From the NCBI RefSeq assembly GCF_027533625.1, contig NZ_JAQAGZ010000002.1, positions 124,001 to 188,000 on the forward strand: a DNA stretch of 64,000 bases, given 5' to 3'. Under the pieces are notes generated by a model. It searched no databases. It saw nothing but the letters and a program-made list of their open reading frames with translations, and was not told the DNA's origin. Source of the stretch: Paenibacillus gyeongsangnamensis. GTDB taxonomy: Bacteria; Bacillota; Bacilli; Paenibacillales; NBRC-103111. The translations under genes were made by a program, and so were the position numbers. Shown in pieces: positions 51,486-61,071 of this stretch; the stretch's first letter is position 1; each line of letters starts with the position of its first letter.

Positions 51486-52688
51486 ATGAAGTTTCCAGCT
51501 TCAGGACGGGCGAATCATACCGTCCTAGCGCTTGTCACCATACTATATTGGTCTTCACTTTATGTTTATGTTCCGATCCTATCGCCTTACCTTCTACATC
51601 TTGGCGCTTCCTACAGCATGGCCGGTGTTGTGCTTGGAAGTTATGGACTTACCCAAATCTGTCTCCGGCTGCCGATAGGCGTTTCTTCCGACCGAATGAA
51701 GCGACGCAAACCATATGTGCTGCTCGGCATGTTAACCACGGCGTTGAGCTGTCTGTGTTTCGCATGGGGCGAACAAATCGGTTGGGTGCTTGTCGGACGG
51801 ATCGTGTCGGGGTTAGCCGCTTCCACTTGGGCGCCGTTTACCGTGATGTATGCCGGAATGTACCGAAGCGATCAGGCGACAAGAGCAATGGGCTCTATTA
51901 GCCTGCTAACCGCATTCGGTCAAATGATCGGTATGAGCTTAAGTGGCTATTTGGTAAAGACAGGAGGCTGGAGTTCCGTTTTTTGGACAGGAAGCGTTAT
52001 TGCTTTCACCGGTTTTGTTCTGGCTCTGCTGCTAAAGGAGCCGAAGGAGAGCATTGACCGGGCACCAATGCAATACAGCGAAGTGTTGCCCGTCATGAAA
52101 GATTCATTGCTCCAAAAAGTGGCGACTCTCTCCATTTTAGCTCACAGTGTACTTTTTATCACGATGTTCGGATTTACGCCCTCCTACGCCGTATCTCTTG
52201 GGGCCGATGAAGTGAGCTTAACGTTGCTCGTCGTCGCTTTCATGATTCCCCATGCGGTCAGCAACTTTATCACTGGCAGGATTCTTGCCCCTCGGTTTGG
52301 CGCATGGCCTGTCGTGCTTATCGGATTTTTGTTCAGTGCGATTTGTTCCGCCGCAACCTCCATAGTGACCGATTATTCGCTGCTCGTGCTGACCCAAGCC
52401 CTTAACGGTTTCTTCCAAGGGTTACACTTTCCGTTGCTGCTGGCGCGGGCTATCCAGCATTTTCCGGAGGAAAAGCGGGCTACCGCCATGGGCTTTTATC
52501 AAGCGCTATATGCGTTCGGGATGTTTGCTGGACCGTTTCTGGCAGGCGGATTGAACGAGTGGGCAGGACTACGGAGCGGTTTTTATTTTGCCGGAATTCT
52601 CGGGATGGTCGCGGCCTGTTTGACCTTTTTTTGGTTTTTACGGGGATTAAGGAGCGCCGTCACATTGAAACGAGCCTCTGCAGAATAA
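51486..52688 (+). CDS. MFS transporter
   Basis: 400 residues, twelve membrane helices. Motif A is GVSSDRMKRRKPYVLLGM; GRIVSGLAASTWAPFTVMYA follows. It is a general efflux-type member; the substrate is unknown. AAAGGAG lies 8 nt before the ATG at 51486; the in-frame ATG at 51441 would add 15 residues without a site. A small inverted repeat overlaps its stop codon. Confidence 0.9.
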   Translation: MKFPASGRANHTVLALVTILYWSSLYVYVPILSPYLLHLGASYSMAGVVLGSYGLTQICLRLPIGVSSDRMKRRKPYVLLGMLTTALSCLCFAWGEQIGWVLVGRIVSGLAASTWAPFTVMYAGMYRSDQATRAMGSISLLTAFGQMIGMSLSGYLVKTGGWSSVFWTGSVIAFTGFVLALLLKEPKESIDRAPMQYSEVLPVMKDSLLQKVATLSILAHSVLFITMFGFTPSYAVSLGADEVSLTLLVVAFMIPHAVSNFITGRILAPRFGAWPVVLIGFLFSAICSAATSIVTDYSLLVLTQALNGFFQGLHFPLLLARAIQHFPEEKRATAMGFYQALYAFGMFAGPFLAGGLNEWAGLRSGFYFAGILGMVAACLTFFWFLRGLRSAVTLKRASAE

Positions 52689-52706
52689 GGACGATATATC
52701 CTTATT
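52684..52706. terminator. Short hairpin over the MFS stop codon
   Basis: AATAAGGA and TCCTTATT form an 8-bp perfect stem with a 7-nt loop. The stem includes the TAA stop and is followed by TAAGC, so there is no strong T run. Weak terminator candidate. Confidence 0.4.
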
Positions 52707-52885
52707 TAAGCAGTTGATCATATTCCCCATCGCGTCTTTATGTTGCAGCAACACTTGAGTCAATAGACATTTGATGATTAACAAGCTTCCGTACACTTCA
52801 ACAGGTTGCCCATGTTTTGATATTATCCCCTTTAAGTAGACAAGTGCCGAAAAGCGCATACCGTATACTTGGAGGGGATATTATC

Positions 52886-52921
52886 ATGAGCGAAATCAGA
52901 AAAACATACGACTTGATATGA
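52886..52921 (+). mobile_element. Start of an IS3-family OrfA, truncated
   Basis: Behind GGAGGGG, an ATG opens MSEIRKTYDLI and a stop. MSxxRxxYDxEFK is the usual beginning of OrfA of IS3/IS150-type elements, but the remainder is lost. It lies just downstream of the AraR-like gene, which ends 24 bp further on the other strand. The region 52707-52885 shows nothing else. Confidence 0.45.
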
Positions 52922-52944
52922 ACACGAACCGATTTAATTATGTA

Positions 52945-54039
52945 TCATTCATTGACCTTGCATGTGGAGGTTCGAACCACAAGTTGAGGCGGGTAAATAA
53001 CGGATTGGTTATGTGGGTCTGCGATTTTTCCTTCGATTATATCCACGATCAATTTAGCCGCATCCGTACCCATCTTTCTTTTGGGATGAGCAATGGAAGT
53101 CAGCTTAATTTCCGACATCTCGGCCAAATACGAATCGTCATATCCTATAACTGAGACATCATGCGGAACTTTCAGTCCGAATTCACGAAGAATATTAATA
53201 ATATTCAGAGCAACCGCATCGTTGTAACAAAACATAGCAGTAACCTCGTATTTTTGGCTGTCCAACAAGTCCCTTATTTCCCTCTCAATGGTTTGCCTTT
53301 GCCCTTCGGTATCGTAGGCAATAATGAATCCCGGCAATATCGGCAAATTATATTTCCGATGGGCCTGAATAAATCCGTTCATACGGTTCACGCCCTGAAT
53401 GTCGTCGGATTTAAAAATTCCCGCGATCTTGGTATGGCCAAGCTGTATCAAATGCTCGGTAGCGATGAATCCCCCTTTCTCCTCGTCCATTCTCAAACAG
53501 GGTCCTCGGAGCTGGGGATAAATGGCGTTCAGCATAACGTAGGGAACTGCATGATTCTCCAGGTTTAAAAAGTAATTAATGTTCGGATTATATAAGGCGC
53601 TCTTTGTAGGTTCAACGATAATGGCATCTACATTACGCATTAATATCGATTCTATGCATTTTCTTTCCTTCTCAATGTTATTATTGGTACTTGCCAGTAT
53701 CATCGTATAATCCATATGGCTTAACTGGGACTCGATCCCTCTCATGATCGAAGAAAAAATATAATCGGATATATACGTGGTTATAACACCGATGGTCCTG
53801 GTGCCCTGCGCCGGATTGACGCGAATGGGCGGTACAGAGCAAAACGTGCCTCTTCCCTGCTTGCGGTATATCCATCCCTCTTTTTCCAGATCCCCTATAG
53901 CCTGACGAACGGTATGACGACTCACATCAAACATGGCCATGAATTCGGTTTCGGTACCGATTTTTTCGTGAGGAACAACCTTGCCCTGAAGGATCCACGA
54001 TTTAATCTCATCTTTAAGCTTGGCGTATTTCGATTTCAC
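52945..54039 (-). CDS. AraR-like repressor (GntR HTH plus LacI-type effector domain)
   Basis: 364 residues. An N-terminal GntR winged helix (KYAKLKDEIKSWILQGKV, then FDVSRHTVRQAIGDLEKEGW) is joined to a periplasmic-binding-type domain (IGVITTYISDYIFSSIMRGI onward, VIGYDDSYLAEM near the end). This chimera is the AraR architecture. The effector is a sugar. I take GTG at 54039 behind AGGTGTGG as start; the frame from 54078 has no site. It is last in the GH4-ABC operon, so it probably represses that operon. Confidence 0.9.
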   Translation of the reverse strand: MKSKYAKLKDEIKSWILQGKVVPHEKIGTETEFMAMFDVSRHTVRQAIGDLEKEGWIYRKQGRGTFCSVPPIRVNPAQGTRTIGVITTYISDYIFSSIMRGIESQLSHMDYTMILASTNNNIEKERKCIESILMRNVDAIIVEPTKSALYNPNINYFLNLENHAVPYVMLNAIYPQLRGPCLRMDEEKGGFIATEHLIQLGHTKIAGIFKSDDIQGVNRMNGFIQAHRKYNLPILPGFIIAYDTEGQRQTIEREIRDLLDSQKYEVTAMFCYNDAVALNIINILREFGLKVPHDVSVIGYDDSYLAEMSEIKLTSIAHPKRKMGTDAAKLIVDIIEGKIADPHNQSVIYPPQLVVRTSTCKVNE

Positions 54040-54140
54040 GCAACCACACCTAGTCCAGAATTTGATAATAGCAATCATTTGGTTAAACAGAAGACCAGAG
54101 CAGAGCTCCGGCCTCCTGCATTACCTTCGGTTCAACACGG

Positions 54141-55457
54141 TTATTTCAGTGCATCCGTCATGTCCTTTTGAGTTTTTTGCAGAACCTGTTCCGCAGTCGC
54201 AGAGCCGTTGACCACGAGCGGATCCATATTTTTGCTGTAAATTTCATTCAACTGTTGGAACCGGTCGGAGGTTTCGTCTTCGGCCAGCTTCGGATCGATG
54301 GTTTTAACGATATTGAGAAAGAGATTCATCTCATTTTGGAAGCTCGTGTACTTCAGTCCTTCGTTAAGCAGACTGGTACGTACGGGAATAAAATTCGAAG
54401 CCTCGCTGAAAGCCTTCATGTTGTCCTTGCTTGTCATGTAGTCGATAAAAATGGCAGCCGCATTCGGGTATTTGGTGCCTTTGTAAGCAAAGAGCGCATT
54501 ACCGCCCATATCGGAGCCGGTTTTACCTTTCACTTGCGGCATGTAGGTAACGCCCCAGTTTCCCGGCATATTCTCTTCCATATAGGAAAGATGCCAGCTT
54601 CCGGAGAAGGTAAATGCGATTTTCTTGGCAACGAACAGCATATTGGTGGCCGGTGTCTGTGTAAAGCCTGTCTTTACGACGAGCTTTTCCTTTTGCCATG
54701 TTTCATATAGCTTGGTAGCCGCAAGCGCTTCAGGCGAATTAATCGTAACGGATTTCATGTCTTTACTCAGCACGGATCCGCCGTTCATATAGATAAAGGG
54801 AAGATAGCGGTAGCCCGAACCGTTCTCCCAGATGCCGCCGAAAGCATATTCCAAATTATTGTCGGCTTTCAGTTTCCGGGCGATGCCGGTAAGTTCATCC
54901 CATGTCCAAGCGTCATTGACATCTTTAGGTATGCGTATTCCGGATTTCTGAAACATGCTCTTGTTATAAAAAATAGCCATCGTATCCGTGTGATGCGGCA
55001 TTGCCACAAGCTTGCCTTTATAAGTCACGGCTGAACGATATGCCGGTACGAGATCCTTAAGACTTTCTTCAGAAATTTTCCCCGTCAGGTCCAACATCAC
55101 ATCGTTTTCTTTGAATTTTCCCAGTCTCTGGTAAGTGTAGCGTACGATATCCGGCCAATCATTCCCCGCGATTCGAGTATCTAAAATTTGCCTGTACGTA
55201 TCGGACGGATATACCTGAGGCTCCAGCTTAATTTCCGGATGATCTTTAGCAAAATTTTTGAGCATCAAATCCCAACCGGCTTTATCCGATGTTGAGGATT
55301 CCCAATAAGCCACCTTAAGAACCGCTCCTTTTTCCGCGGCGCGTGAATCCGTATTCGTTGTCGGCGCACTGCCCGTCGAGCTGCACGCCGATAAAGAAAC
55401 TGCCGCAGTCAGAGCACAAAGCGTTGTCAACGGCCGATAAAAAGAACGTATATCCAT
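54141..55457 (-). CDS. ABC transporter solute-binding lipoprotein (GH4 cluster)
   Basis: 438 residues. Lipobox SLSACSS (Cys25), then LKVAYWESSTSDKAGWDLML as the mature start, WPDIVRYTYQRLGKF, and MPHHTDTMAIFYNKSMFQKS. CUT1 family sugar-binding protein, anchored to the outer face. It lies 21 nt after the MalG-type permease gene. The ligand is probably an alpha-linked galactoside or glucoside, judged from the GH4 enzyme. Confidence 0.92.
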   Translation of the reverse strand: MDIRSFYRPLTTLCALTAAVSLSACSSTGSAPTTNTDSRAAEKGAVLKVAYWESSTSDKAGWDLMLKNFAKDHPEIKLEPQVYPSDTYRQILDTRIAGNDWPDIVRYTYQRLGKFKENDVMLDLTGKISEESLKDLVPAYRSAVTYKGKLVAMPHHTDTMAIFYNKSMFQKSGIRIPKDVNDAWTWDELTGIARKLKADNNLEYAFGGIWENGSGYRYLPFIYMNGGSVLSKDMKSVTINSPEALAATKLYETWQKEKLVVKTGFTQTPATNMLFVAKKIAFTFSGSWHLSYMEENMPGNWGVTYMPQVKGKTGSDMGGNALFAYKGTKYPNAAAIFIDYMTSKDNMKAFSEASNFIPVRTSLLNEGLKYTSFQNEMNLFLNIVKTIDPKLAEDETSDRFQQLNEIYSKNMDPLVVNGSATAEQVLQKTQKDMTDALK

Positions 55458-55477
55458 ATTTACTCCTCCTAGGAATG

Positions 55478-56344
55478 CTAGCCTTTGATTCCCGTAAAAG
55501 CAATCCCCTGCACAAATTGTTTTTGAAAAAGGAAGAACACCGCCAAAACCGGAAGAATCGAAATGATGGCCGCACTCATCAAATCATTCCAGTTTACGTA
55601 ATTGACTCCATTTAACATGGCAAGACCAAGCTGAACCGTATACATTTTACTATCCGACAACACGATCAAGGGCCATTGAAAATCATTCCAGCGCCACATG
55701 ACCGTAAAGATCACCAGAACTCCCAGCAGCGGTTTGACATTCGGAAATACAATTTTACTGAAAATCGCAAATTCGCTGGCACCGTCTATACGTCCCGATT
55801 CGATCAGTTCATCCGGGATCTCCTCCATGAATTGACGGGAAAGGAACAACCCGAACGCTTCCGCGCAAGGCGGCAAAATCAATCCCGTATAGCTGTTGAG
55901 CAGCCCCAGTTTGGAGATGATGATAAAATTAGGAATCATGATGAGTTGAATAGGAATCATCAATGTGCTGAGTACCACCATGAACAAGAAATCTCTGCCC
56001 TTAAATCGGTACTTGGCAAAGGCGAAGCCCGCGAGCAGGTTGATAAAAACGGTAATCACCGTAGCGCATACCGTAACGATGGCGCTATTTTTAAAGTAAG
56101 TCGAAAAATGGGTGACCGTCATGGATTTGGCAAAGTTGCCCCAAATGAATTCGCTTGGCCAGAGCCTGGGGGGATATTCGAAAATTTCACCGATGGGCTT
56201 TACGGCCGTGATCAGCATCCAATAAAACGGGAATAGAACAACAATGCTGACAATAACCAGAAACGCATAGGCACAAGCCTTCAAAGTCGTATTGCCCGAT
56301 TTTTTAGACAAAGCGGTTGGTTGGTTCATGTTTGTGGTTATCAT
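55478..56344 (-). CDS. ABC transporter permease, MalG type (GH4 cluster)
   Basis: 288 residues, six membrane segments; EAA loop IESGRIDGASEFAIFSKIVF, where the usual EAA reads ESG, and a C-terminal VQGIAFTGIKG. The start ATG overlaps the stop of the MalF-type gene (ATGA), with AAGGAG 6 nt upstream. Works with 56341-57225 and the binding protein. Confidence 0.93.
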   Translation of the reverse strand: MITTNMNQPTALSKKSGNTTLKACAYAFLVIVSIVVLFPFYWMLITAVKPIGEIFEYPPRLWPSEFIWGNFAKSMTVTHFSTYFKNSAIVTVCATVITVFINLLAGFAFAKYRFKGRDFLFMVVLSTLMIPIQLIMIPNFIIISKLGLLNSYTGLILPPCAEAFGLFLSRQFMEEIPDELIESGRIDGASEFAIFSKIVFPNVKPLLGVLVIFTVMWRWNDFQWPLIVLSDSKMYTVQLGLAMLNGVNYVNWNDLMSAAIISILPVLAVFFLFQKQFVQGIAFTGIKG

Positions 56345-57225
56345 ACATTCTCCTTGCTTGCCCGAAGTCTGTACAAAGAAAACAACAGAAGGATTAAAAA
56401 CAGGACTACGCCGGAAGCGGAAGCCCGACCGTAATAGTTCATCTTGAACGCGGTGTCGTAAACGTACATAACCAGAGTGGTTGTCGCATTGAGCGGTCCG
56501 CCTTTGGTCATAACGTAGATCAAATCGAAGGATCGGAAAGAGTGAATGACGACGGTGATGAGTATGAAGGTATGAATCGGCTTAAGCAGCGGCATCGTAA
56601 TGTAACGGAACTTTTGCCAGGCATTCGCTCCGTCGATGGTGGCCGCCTCATAGTAGTCGGGCGATATCCCTTGCAGAGCCGCCAAATAAATGACCATGTT
56701 GTATCCGACCCTGCTCCATAAAGTGCCTACGATAATCATGACCATAGCCATACTGGGGTCTCTGGACCATTCGATGGATTGAATGCCGAGCAGGTTCAGC
56801 ACATAGTTAATGAGCCCCAATTGATCGCTGAACAACCAGACAAACACCATGCCTACAACGACGGACGATATTACCGATGGAATAAACAGCACGCTGCGGA
56901 AAAATTCTCTGAATCTGATTTTTTGATTTAATAAAAGAGCAAACATGAGCGATAATACCATCAGAAAGGGAACCGTCGAAACGGTGAAAAGAATCGTCAC
57001 CCAAATCGATTTTCTAAAAACCTCGTCCGTAAACAGATAAATATAATTATCCAGTCCGATGAATACCGGCTTTCCCATACCTCCCCATTTCACCAGGCTG
57101 TAATAAAAGGTCATAAAAATCGGTATGATCATAAAGCACAAAAACAGAAGCATGTTTGGAAGAATAAAAAGGTACGGAACGACCTTTATATTATTCCAAA
57201 ACGGCTCTTTATGTTTTGTTGGCAA
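56341..57225 (-). CDS. ABC transporter permease, MalF type (GH4 cluster)
   Basis: 294 residues, six membrane segments, EAA loop YEAATIDGANAWQKFRYITM. The start is TTG at 57225 behind a weak GGGTGA; no ATG lies close by. It follows the GH4 gene by 42 nt. No ATPase gene is present in the operon. Confidence 0.92.
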   Translation of the reverse strand: MPTKHKEPFWNNIKVVPYLFILPNMLLFLCFMIIPIFMTFYYSLVKWGGMGKPVFIGLDNYIYLFTDEVFRKSIWVTILFTVSTVPFLMVLSLMFALLLNQKIRFREFFRSVLFIPSVISSVVVGMVFVWLFSDQLGLINYVLNLLGIQSIEWSRDPSMAMVMIIVGTLWSRVGYNMVIYLAALQGISPDYYEAATIDGANAWQKFRYITMPLLKPIHTFILITVVIHSFRSFDLIYVMTKGGPLNATTTLVMYVYDTAFKMNYYGRASASGVVLFLILLLFSLYRLRASKENV

Positions 57226-57267
57226 ATGAAATCACCCGCTAATCTTTAAATGTCCGTTGTTGTTGAC

Positions 57268-58740
57268 TTAGTTATCCGAGTGTCCTACAATCAGTCTCTC
57301 GTTACCTGCAGCTGCGGATTCCCGGTTTGCGGATGAGAATGGCGGACGGTTTGCCGATTTTTTAGGGAAACGATATACCCCCATGTCCGGCTGCGGACGA
57401 TCGGCCCAGCGTCTTCCATCCCCGTTAAATTGCGGCATCCACGGAGCGAGCGCTTCAAGCATCTCCTCGCACATGGCCCAAACTTCCTTGGTGCTGCAGA
57501 CGGCGGCAGTCAACGGATCGTGAAGCACGGCCAGCTTCACCAGCTCGCGGTCACCGGTTAGAGCGGCCTGCACCGCCATTTCTTGAACGCTGATGCTGGT
57601 GCGGCATGTGGCCGCGCATTGTAACGGGAGATCCCCGACAAATGTCGGATGGATGCCGTTTCCGTCCACATAACAAGGAATTTCAATGGTGCACTTGTCG
57701 GGCAGGTTGGTGATCAATCCGCGGTTTTCGATATTGAAGTGCCCTCGGTACGAACGACCAGTTTCCAGCGCTTCTATGATGTAAGAGCCGTGTTCGTTGG
57801 AACGCTCCCCCAGCTTGATGTATTCCGCCTCGCCTTTTAACCATTTGGGGTACATTTCTTTGTACTCTTCCGTTTTCGTAAGGCAATGATTCAGGTAACC
57901 GGCGGTTCTTCCGCCAATCCATACATCCGGATAAATCCATTGATCGATTTCTTCTTTTCGCTTCCGATACCATGGCAGGTATTCGCTGAGATGCCCGTTA
58001 GATTCCGTGGAATAATATCCGAATCTTCTCAGTACATCGATTCGACAAGGCTCGCTCCTTGATAGCTGCGGATGGTTCTCGAATGCGTCCAACAGATACG
58101 GGAGCATATCCTGTCCCTTATGAGTCACCTGAATATACCAGGTTTGATGGTTTATTCCTGCACAGACGAAATCGACTTCATGCTGGGGAAGACCGAGCGC
58201 CGTTGCAATTTGCTTATGGCCTCCCTGCACTCCGTGACAAAGGCCGACGACTTTGATTCCTCCGGCACGCCGTAATGCCCATGTATTCATCGCCATAGGA
58301 TTGGAATAATTCAGCAGCAGGGCTCCGGGAGCAAGCTCGCGCATATCTTCGGCCAAGTCAAGCAGTACGGGAATGGTCCGCAGGGCGAAGAATACTCCGC
58401 CAGGTCCCAAGGTATCCCCTACACATTGATCGACCCCGTACTTTAAAGGAATTTCCACATCGTGCCGGAACGCCTCCAGTCCGCCGACGCGGGCCATGCA
58501 AAACACGTAATCCGCCCCTTTTACCGCCTCCCGTTGGTTTGTGGTCGGAACAACCGTCGCAGGCAGCCCGTTGGTCTGGATCATGTGCCCACAAAGGTTG
58601 GAAATCATAGTCAAGTTTTCCTCATTGATGTCCATCAATCGGAATTCGGTGTCTTGAAACTCAGGTACCGCGAGAATGTCCATCATCAGCCTTCTTGTGA
58701 ACCCTACGCTCCCTGCTCCGATCATGGCAATTTTGAGCAT
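57268..58740 (-). CDS. Glycoside hydrolase family 4, alpha-galactosidase/alpha-glucosidase-like
   Basis: 490 residues. NAD-dependent GH4 enzyme: dinucleotide motif IGAGSVGFTRRLM near 7-19, NYSNPMA at 144-150, and the Mn ligands C168 (GLCHG) and H198 (GINHQTW), with RxDxxxRFGY-like substrate residues later. GLCHGVQGGH and GINH favour the alpha-galactosidase (MelA) / alpha-glucuronidase side. It acts in the cytoplasm by oxidation at C3. GGAGGG lies 6-7 nt before the ATG. First gene of the operon, behind a cre-like site. Confidence 0.92.
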   Translation of the reverse strand: MLKIAMIGAGSVGFTRRLMMDILAVPEFQDTEFRLMDINEENLTMISNLCGHMIQTNGLPATVVPTTNQREAVKGADYVFCMARVGGLEAFRHDVEIPLKYGVDQCVGDTLGPGGVFFALRTIPVLLDLAEDMRELAPGALLLNYSNPMAMNTWALRRAGGIKVVGLCHGVQGGHKQIATALGLPQHEVDFVCAGINHQTWYIQVTHKGQDMLPYLLDAFENHPQLSRSEPCRIDVLRRFGYYSTESNGHLSEYLPWYRKRKEEIDQWIYPDVWIGGRTAGYLNHCLTKTEEYKEMYPKWLKGEAEYIKLGERSNEHGSYIIEALETGRSYRGHFNIENRGLITNLPDKCTIEIPCYVDGNGIHPTFVGDLPLQCAATCRTSISVQEMAVQAALTGDRELVKLAVLHDPLTAAVCSTKEVWAMCEEMLEALAPWMPQFNGDGRRWADRPQPDMGVYRFPKKSANRPPFSSANRESAAAGNERLIVGHSDN

Positions 58741-58756
58741 ACTTTTCCCTCCTCGA

Positions 58757-58770
58757 TGTCAACGTTTTCA
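58757..58770 (-). promoter_or_regulatory. Catabolite-responsive element (cre) candidate
   Basis: On the minus strand TGAAAACGTTGACA, which fits the TGWAARCGYTWNCW consensus at 13 of 14 positions. It lies 16 bp before the GH4 start, just upstream of its ribosome site. Binding of CcpA here would act as a roadblock and repress the operon when glucose is present. Confidence 0.65.
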
Positions 58771-59182
58771 ATTCGCTTTGATTTTCCTTTGCAGTTGTAC
58801 GAATAAAGTTGAAAAATCCGACGTTACAACAAAACTTTATACGTACGTATATGCGTTTCAAAATCACCATATTACAAAAATGGATTAGCGGTTTCTTCGT
58901 TGGAATTCTTCTACCGCTCATCGAGAATATCCGGATTTTTGTATATTTTGCTCTTCTCAATCCTCAGCTGCACCTTTTTCACGACATCATCAGCTTCTGT
59001 GCCGAGGATATCGATCAGTTAATCTCATTTCCCTCCTTGCCCGTACCGTGTTGCAACTTTTAATCTCCCTTCGATAAAAAGTTGTCAACGTGACAGCGAA
59101 AAATTGAAAGGAGCCCGCACCGCGGTGTTTAGGCGGCGAAATCTCTTCCTGTACAAAACCTTTTGCTGCAGCAGAGAGCTTT

Positions 59183-59358
59183 TTTACATTCTTTTAACAT
59201 AAAAATTGACGAATACTTGTTTACATTCTCATATGCACGTTATACAATGGCGTAATTTGTATCTGTTCCTTTCTCATTAAGGGAGTAGGATGCAAACCAT
59301 GTTGGAGTATTTTTGTTTGTTGTTTACATTAATAACTATTAAAGTAAAATTTTACATT
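59183..59358 (+). repeat. Four direct TTTACATT repeats in the thpR leader
   Basis: TTTACATT occurs at 59183, 59220, 59333 and 59351, three times as TTTACATTCT. The second is the -35 region of the promoter at 59220. This might be a binding site array for an unknown regulator, or chance in AT-rich DNA. The wider spacer 58771-59539 carries no gene I can support. Confidence 0.4.
59220..59248 (+). promoter_or_regulatory. SigmaA-type promoter for the thpR-ABC-HAD operon
   Basis: TTTACA (59220-59225), a 17-bp spacer and TACAAT (59243-59248, within TATACAATGG). The first gene starts at 59540, so the leader would be about 285 nt, long enough for post-transcriptional control; I see no known riboswitch in it. 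Confidence 0.55.
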
Positions 59359-59539
59359 CTTAATGGAATCGCCTTAGTCCGTTTTCTGGGAATCTTTTCT
59401 TTGCCTTAAACTGCAAATCACAACCTCATTGCACATGATTGAGTCGTTGTACCAGTTAATAAAATCTTAAATTGACTTCCTTTCGAATCAGAATTATGTT
59501 GGTGTATCAAACATTTTTAATAAAAGGAGAAAACACATA

Positions 59540-60064
59540 ATGGAACTGTTTGTCGCATTGGACGTACCTCTCGCGGTAAAGCGAGAGCTAAGGAACATTC
59601 AAAACCATCTGCGTCAATTTGATTCTTCGGGGAAATATGAGTCTGCTGAAAACTTCCATTTGACGCTGAGTTATATCGGGGAATGGACAAGCCAGGAGAC
59701 TATCATTTCACATCTGGAACATATCCGATTCAACAGCTTCGAACTACAGTTACATGAACCGGGCATATTTGAAAATCCGGGGAAATCCGTAGTATGGGTC
59801 AATGTAAAGGAGAACGATCGCTTGCACGCCCTTCAACAAATGATCGTCCAGGCGCTGGCAAATGCAGGGGTGCTGATAAATCGTTTCGTTTTCGTTCCCC
59901 ATATTTCGCTCGCTTATGGCTGCAACCCATCTATATCGAGTTCCTTTTCTGCTTGCAAGGTTATACCACTTTCTTTTGAAGTTTCCAGTTTTTATTTGTA
60001 CGTTGTTCATAGTGTGTCAGAAAGTACCCGTTTTAAAAAGTTACGCAATTTCAAGTTGTTCTGA
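59540..60064 (+). CDS. thpR: 2H phosphoesterase, RNA 2',3'-cyclic phosphodiesterase (ThpR/LigT) family
   Basis: 174 residues. Two catalytic HxT/S motifs, H40-L-T42 (NFHLTLSYIG) and H121-I-S123 (VPHISLAYG), about 80 residues apart as in the LigT group, which opens 2',3'-cyclic phosphates to 2'-phosphates. AAAGGAG lies 11 nt before the ATG. It precedes two sugar ABC permeases by 38 nt and should be cotranscribed with them, which is unusual for ThpR and suggests a small-molecule cyclic phosphodiester as substrate. Confidence 0.88.
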   Translation: MELFVALDVPLAVKRELRNIQNHLRQFDSSGKYESAENFHLTLSYIGEWTSQETIISHLEHIRFNSFELQLHEPGIFENPGKSVVWVNVKENDRLHALQQMIVQALANAGVLINRFVFVPHISLAYGCNPSISSSFSACKVIPLSFEVSSFYLYVVHSVSESTRFKKLRNFKLF

Positions 60065-60102
60065 GAAGGCATCTTACACGACAAAGGAGACAACATCATC
60101 CC

Positions 60103-61071
60103 ATGCTAAATCGAAAGCTAACCCGGCGTTCGACCAATCGATACGATAACACCGCTTATCTGTATCTACTCCCTGCGTTTCTATTGCTCGGAATCTTCAC
60201 GATCTATCCAATCATCAATACGTTTATAACTTCGTTTAAAGACAATTTTCAGTTTCTCACGGGGAACTTCGCCGGGATCAATCTCTCGAACTATATCAAA
60301 ATCATCGGCGATTCCACATTCCGAAGAGCGCTGTTGAATACGTTTTTTATCGCCTTTGTTTGCGTGCCTGCCACTATACTGATCTCGCTCATTCTAGCTT
60401 TATGCCTGAATTCCGTTAAAAGGTTGCAGGGCTTGTATCTGACGCTCTTTTATCTTCCCCAAGTCACGAATGTGATTGCATCAGGGCTCGTATTTTCTTT
60501 TATTTTCAACACACACTTCGGACTCATCAATATGGTCTTAGGATGGTTCGGCATCCATCCTGTGGCATGGATCAGCGGCGAAGGCATCGTCGGTTCGCCT
60601 GAACGGTATAACCAGGCTTATGCGCGAAGTTTGTTTATCCTGTTTGTGTACAGCGTTTGGGAGGGGCTATCGCTGCACGTCCTCTTGTTCATGCGGGGTT
60701 TACAGAACATCAATAAAGAGTATTACGAGGCCGCTCAGGTTGATGGTGCAAGCCGCTGGCGCATGATTCGAAGTATCACGCTGCCACTGTTGTCCCCGAC
60801 GACGAGTTTCCTTTTTGTAACATCCATTATTTTTGCCTTCAGGGCGTATGCGAGTGTTGTGGCCTTGTTCGGCAAAACCTATGGTCCGCCCGGCGATGAT
60901 TCAAAGATGATGATTACGTTAGTTGGGTATATCATGGACTCTCTCGGAGATTATTTGTCACCAGGAGCAATTAGCAGCGCGGGTGCCGCGGCAGTCGTGC
61001 TCGTGTTGATGGTTATGGTCGTAGTCTTTGTTCAACTATTTCTGATGAAAAGATGGGTGCATTACCAATGA
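60103..61071 (+). CDS. ABC transporter permease, UgpA/MalF type
   Basis: 322 residues, six membrane segments, EAA loop YEAAQVDGASRWRMIRSITL, C-terminus KRWVHYQ. The long periplasmic loop near 165-180 is typical of UgpA-like proteins. AAAGGAG lies about 13 nt before the ATG. The stop overlaps the next permease start by 4 nt. Confidence 0.93.
   Translation: MLNRKLTRRSTNRYDNTAYLYLLPAFLLLGIFTIYPIINTFITSFKDNFQFLTGNFAGINLSNYIKIIGDSTFRRALLNTFFIAFVCVPATILISLILALCLNSVKRLQGLYLTLFYLPQVTNVIASGLVFSFIFNTHFGLINMVLGWFGIHPVAWISGEGIVGSPERYNQAYARSLFILFVYSVWEGLSLHVLLFMRGLQNINKEYYEAAQVDGASRWRMIRSITLPLLSPTTSFLFVTSIIFAFRAYASVVALFGKTYGPPGDDSKMMITLVGYIMDSLGDYLSPGAISSAGAAAVVLVLMVMVVVFVQLFLMKRWVHYQ

Noticed and set aside
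58809..59063. 84-codon frame between the GH4 and thpR genes, and a minus-strand LIDILGTEADDVVKKVQL stretch in the same place
   Set aside because: Neither frame has both a convincing start and a known family; the minus stretch is bounded by stops at 35 residues.
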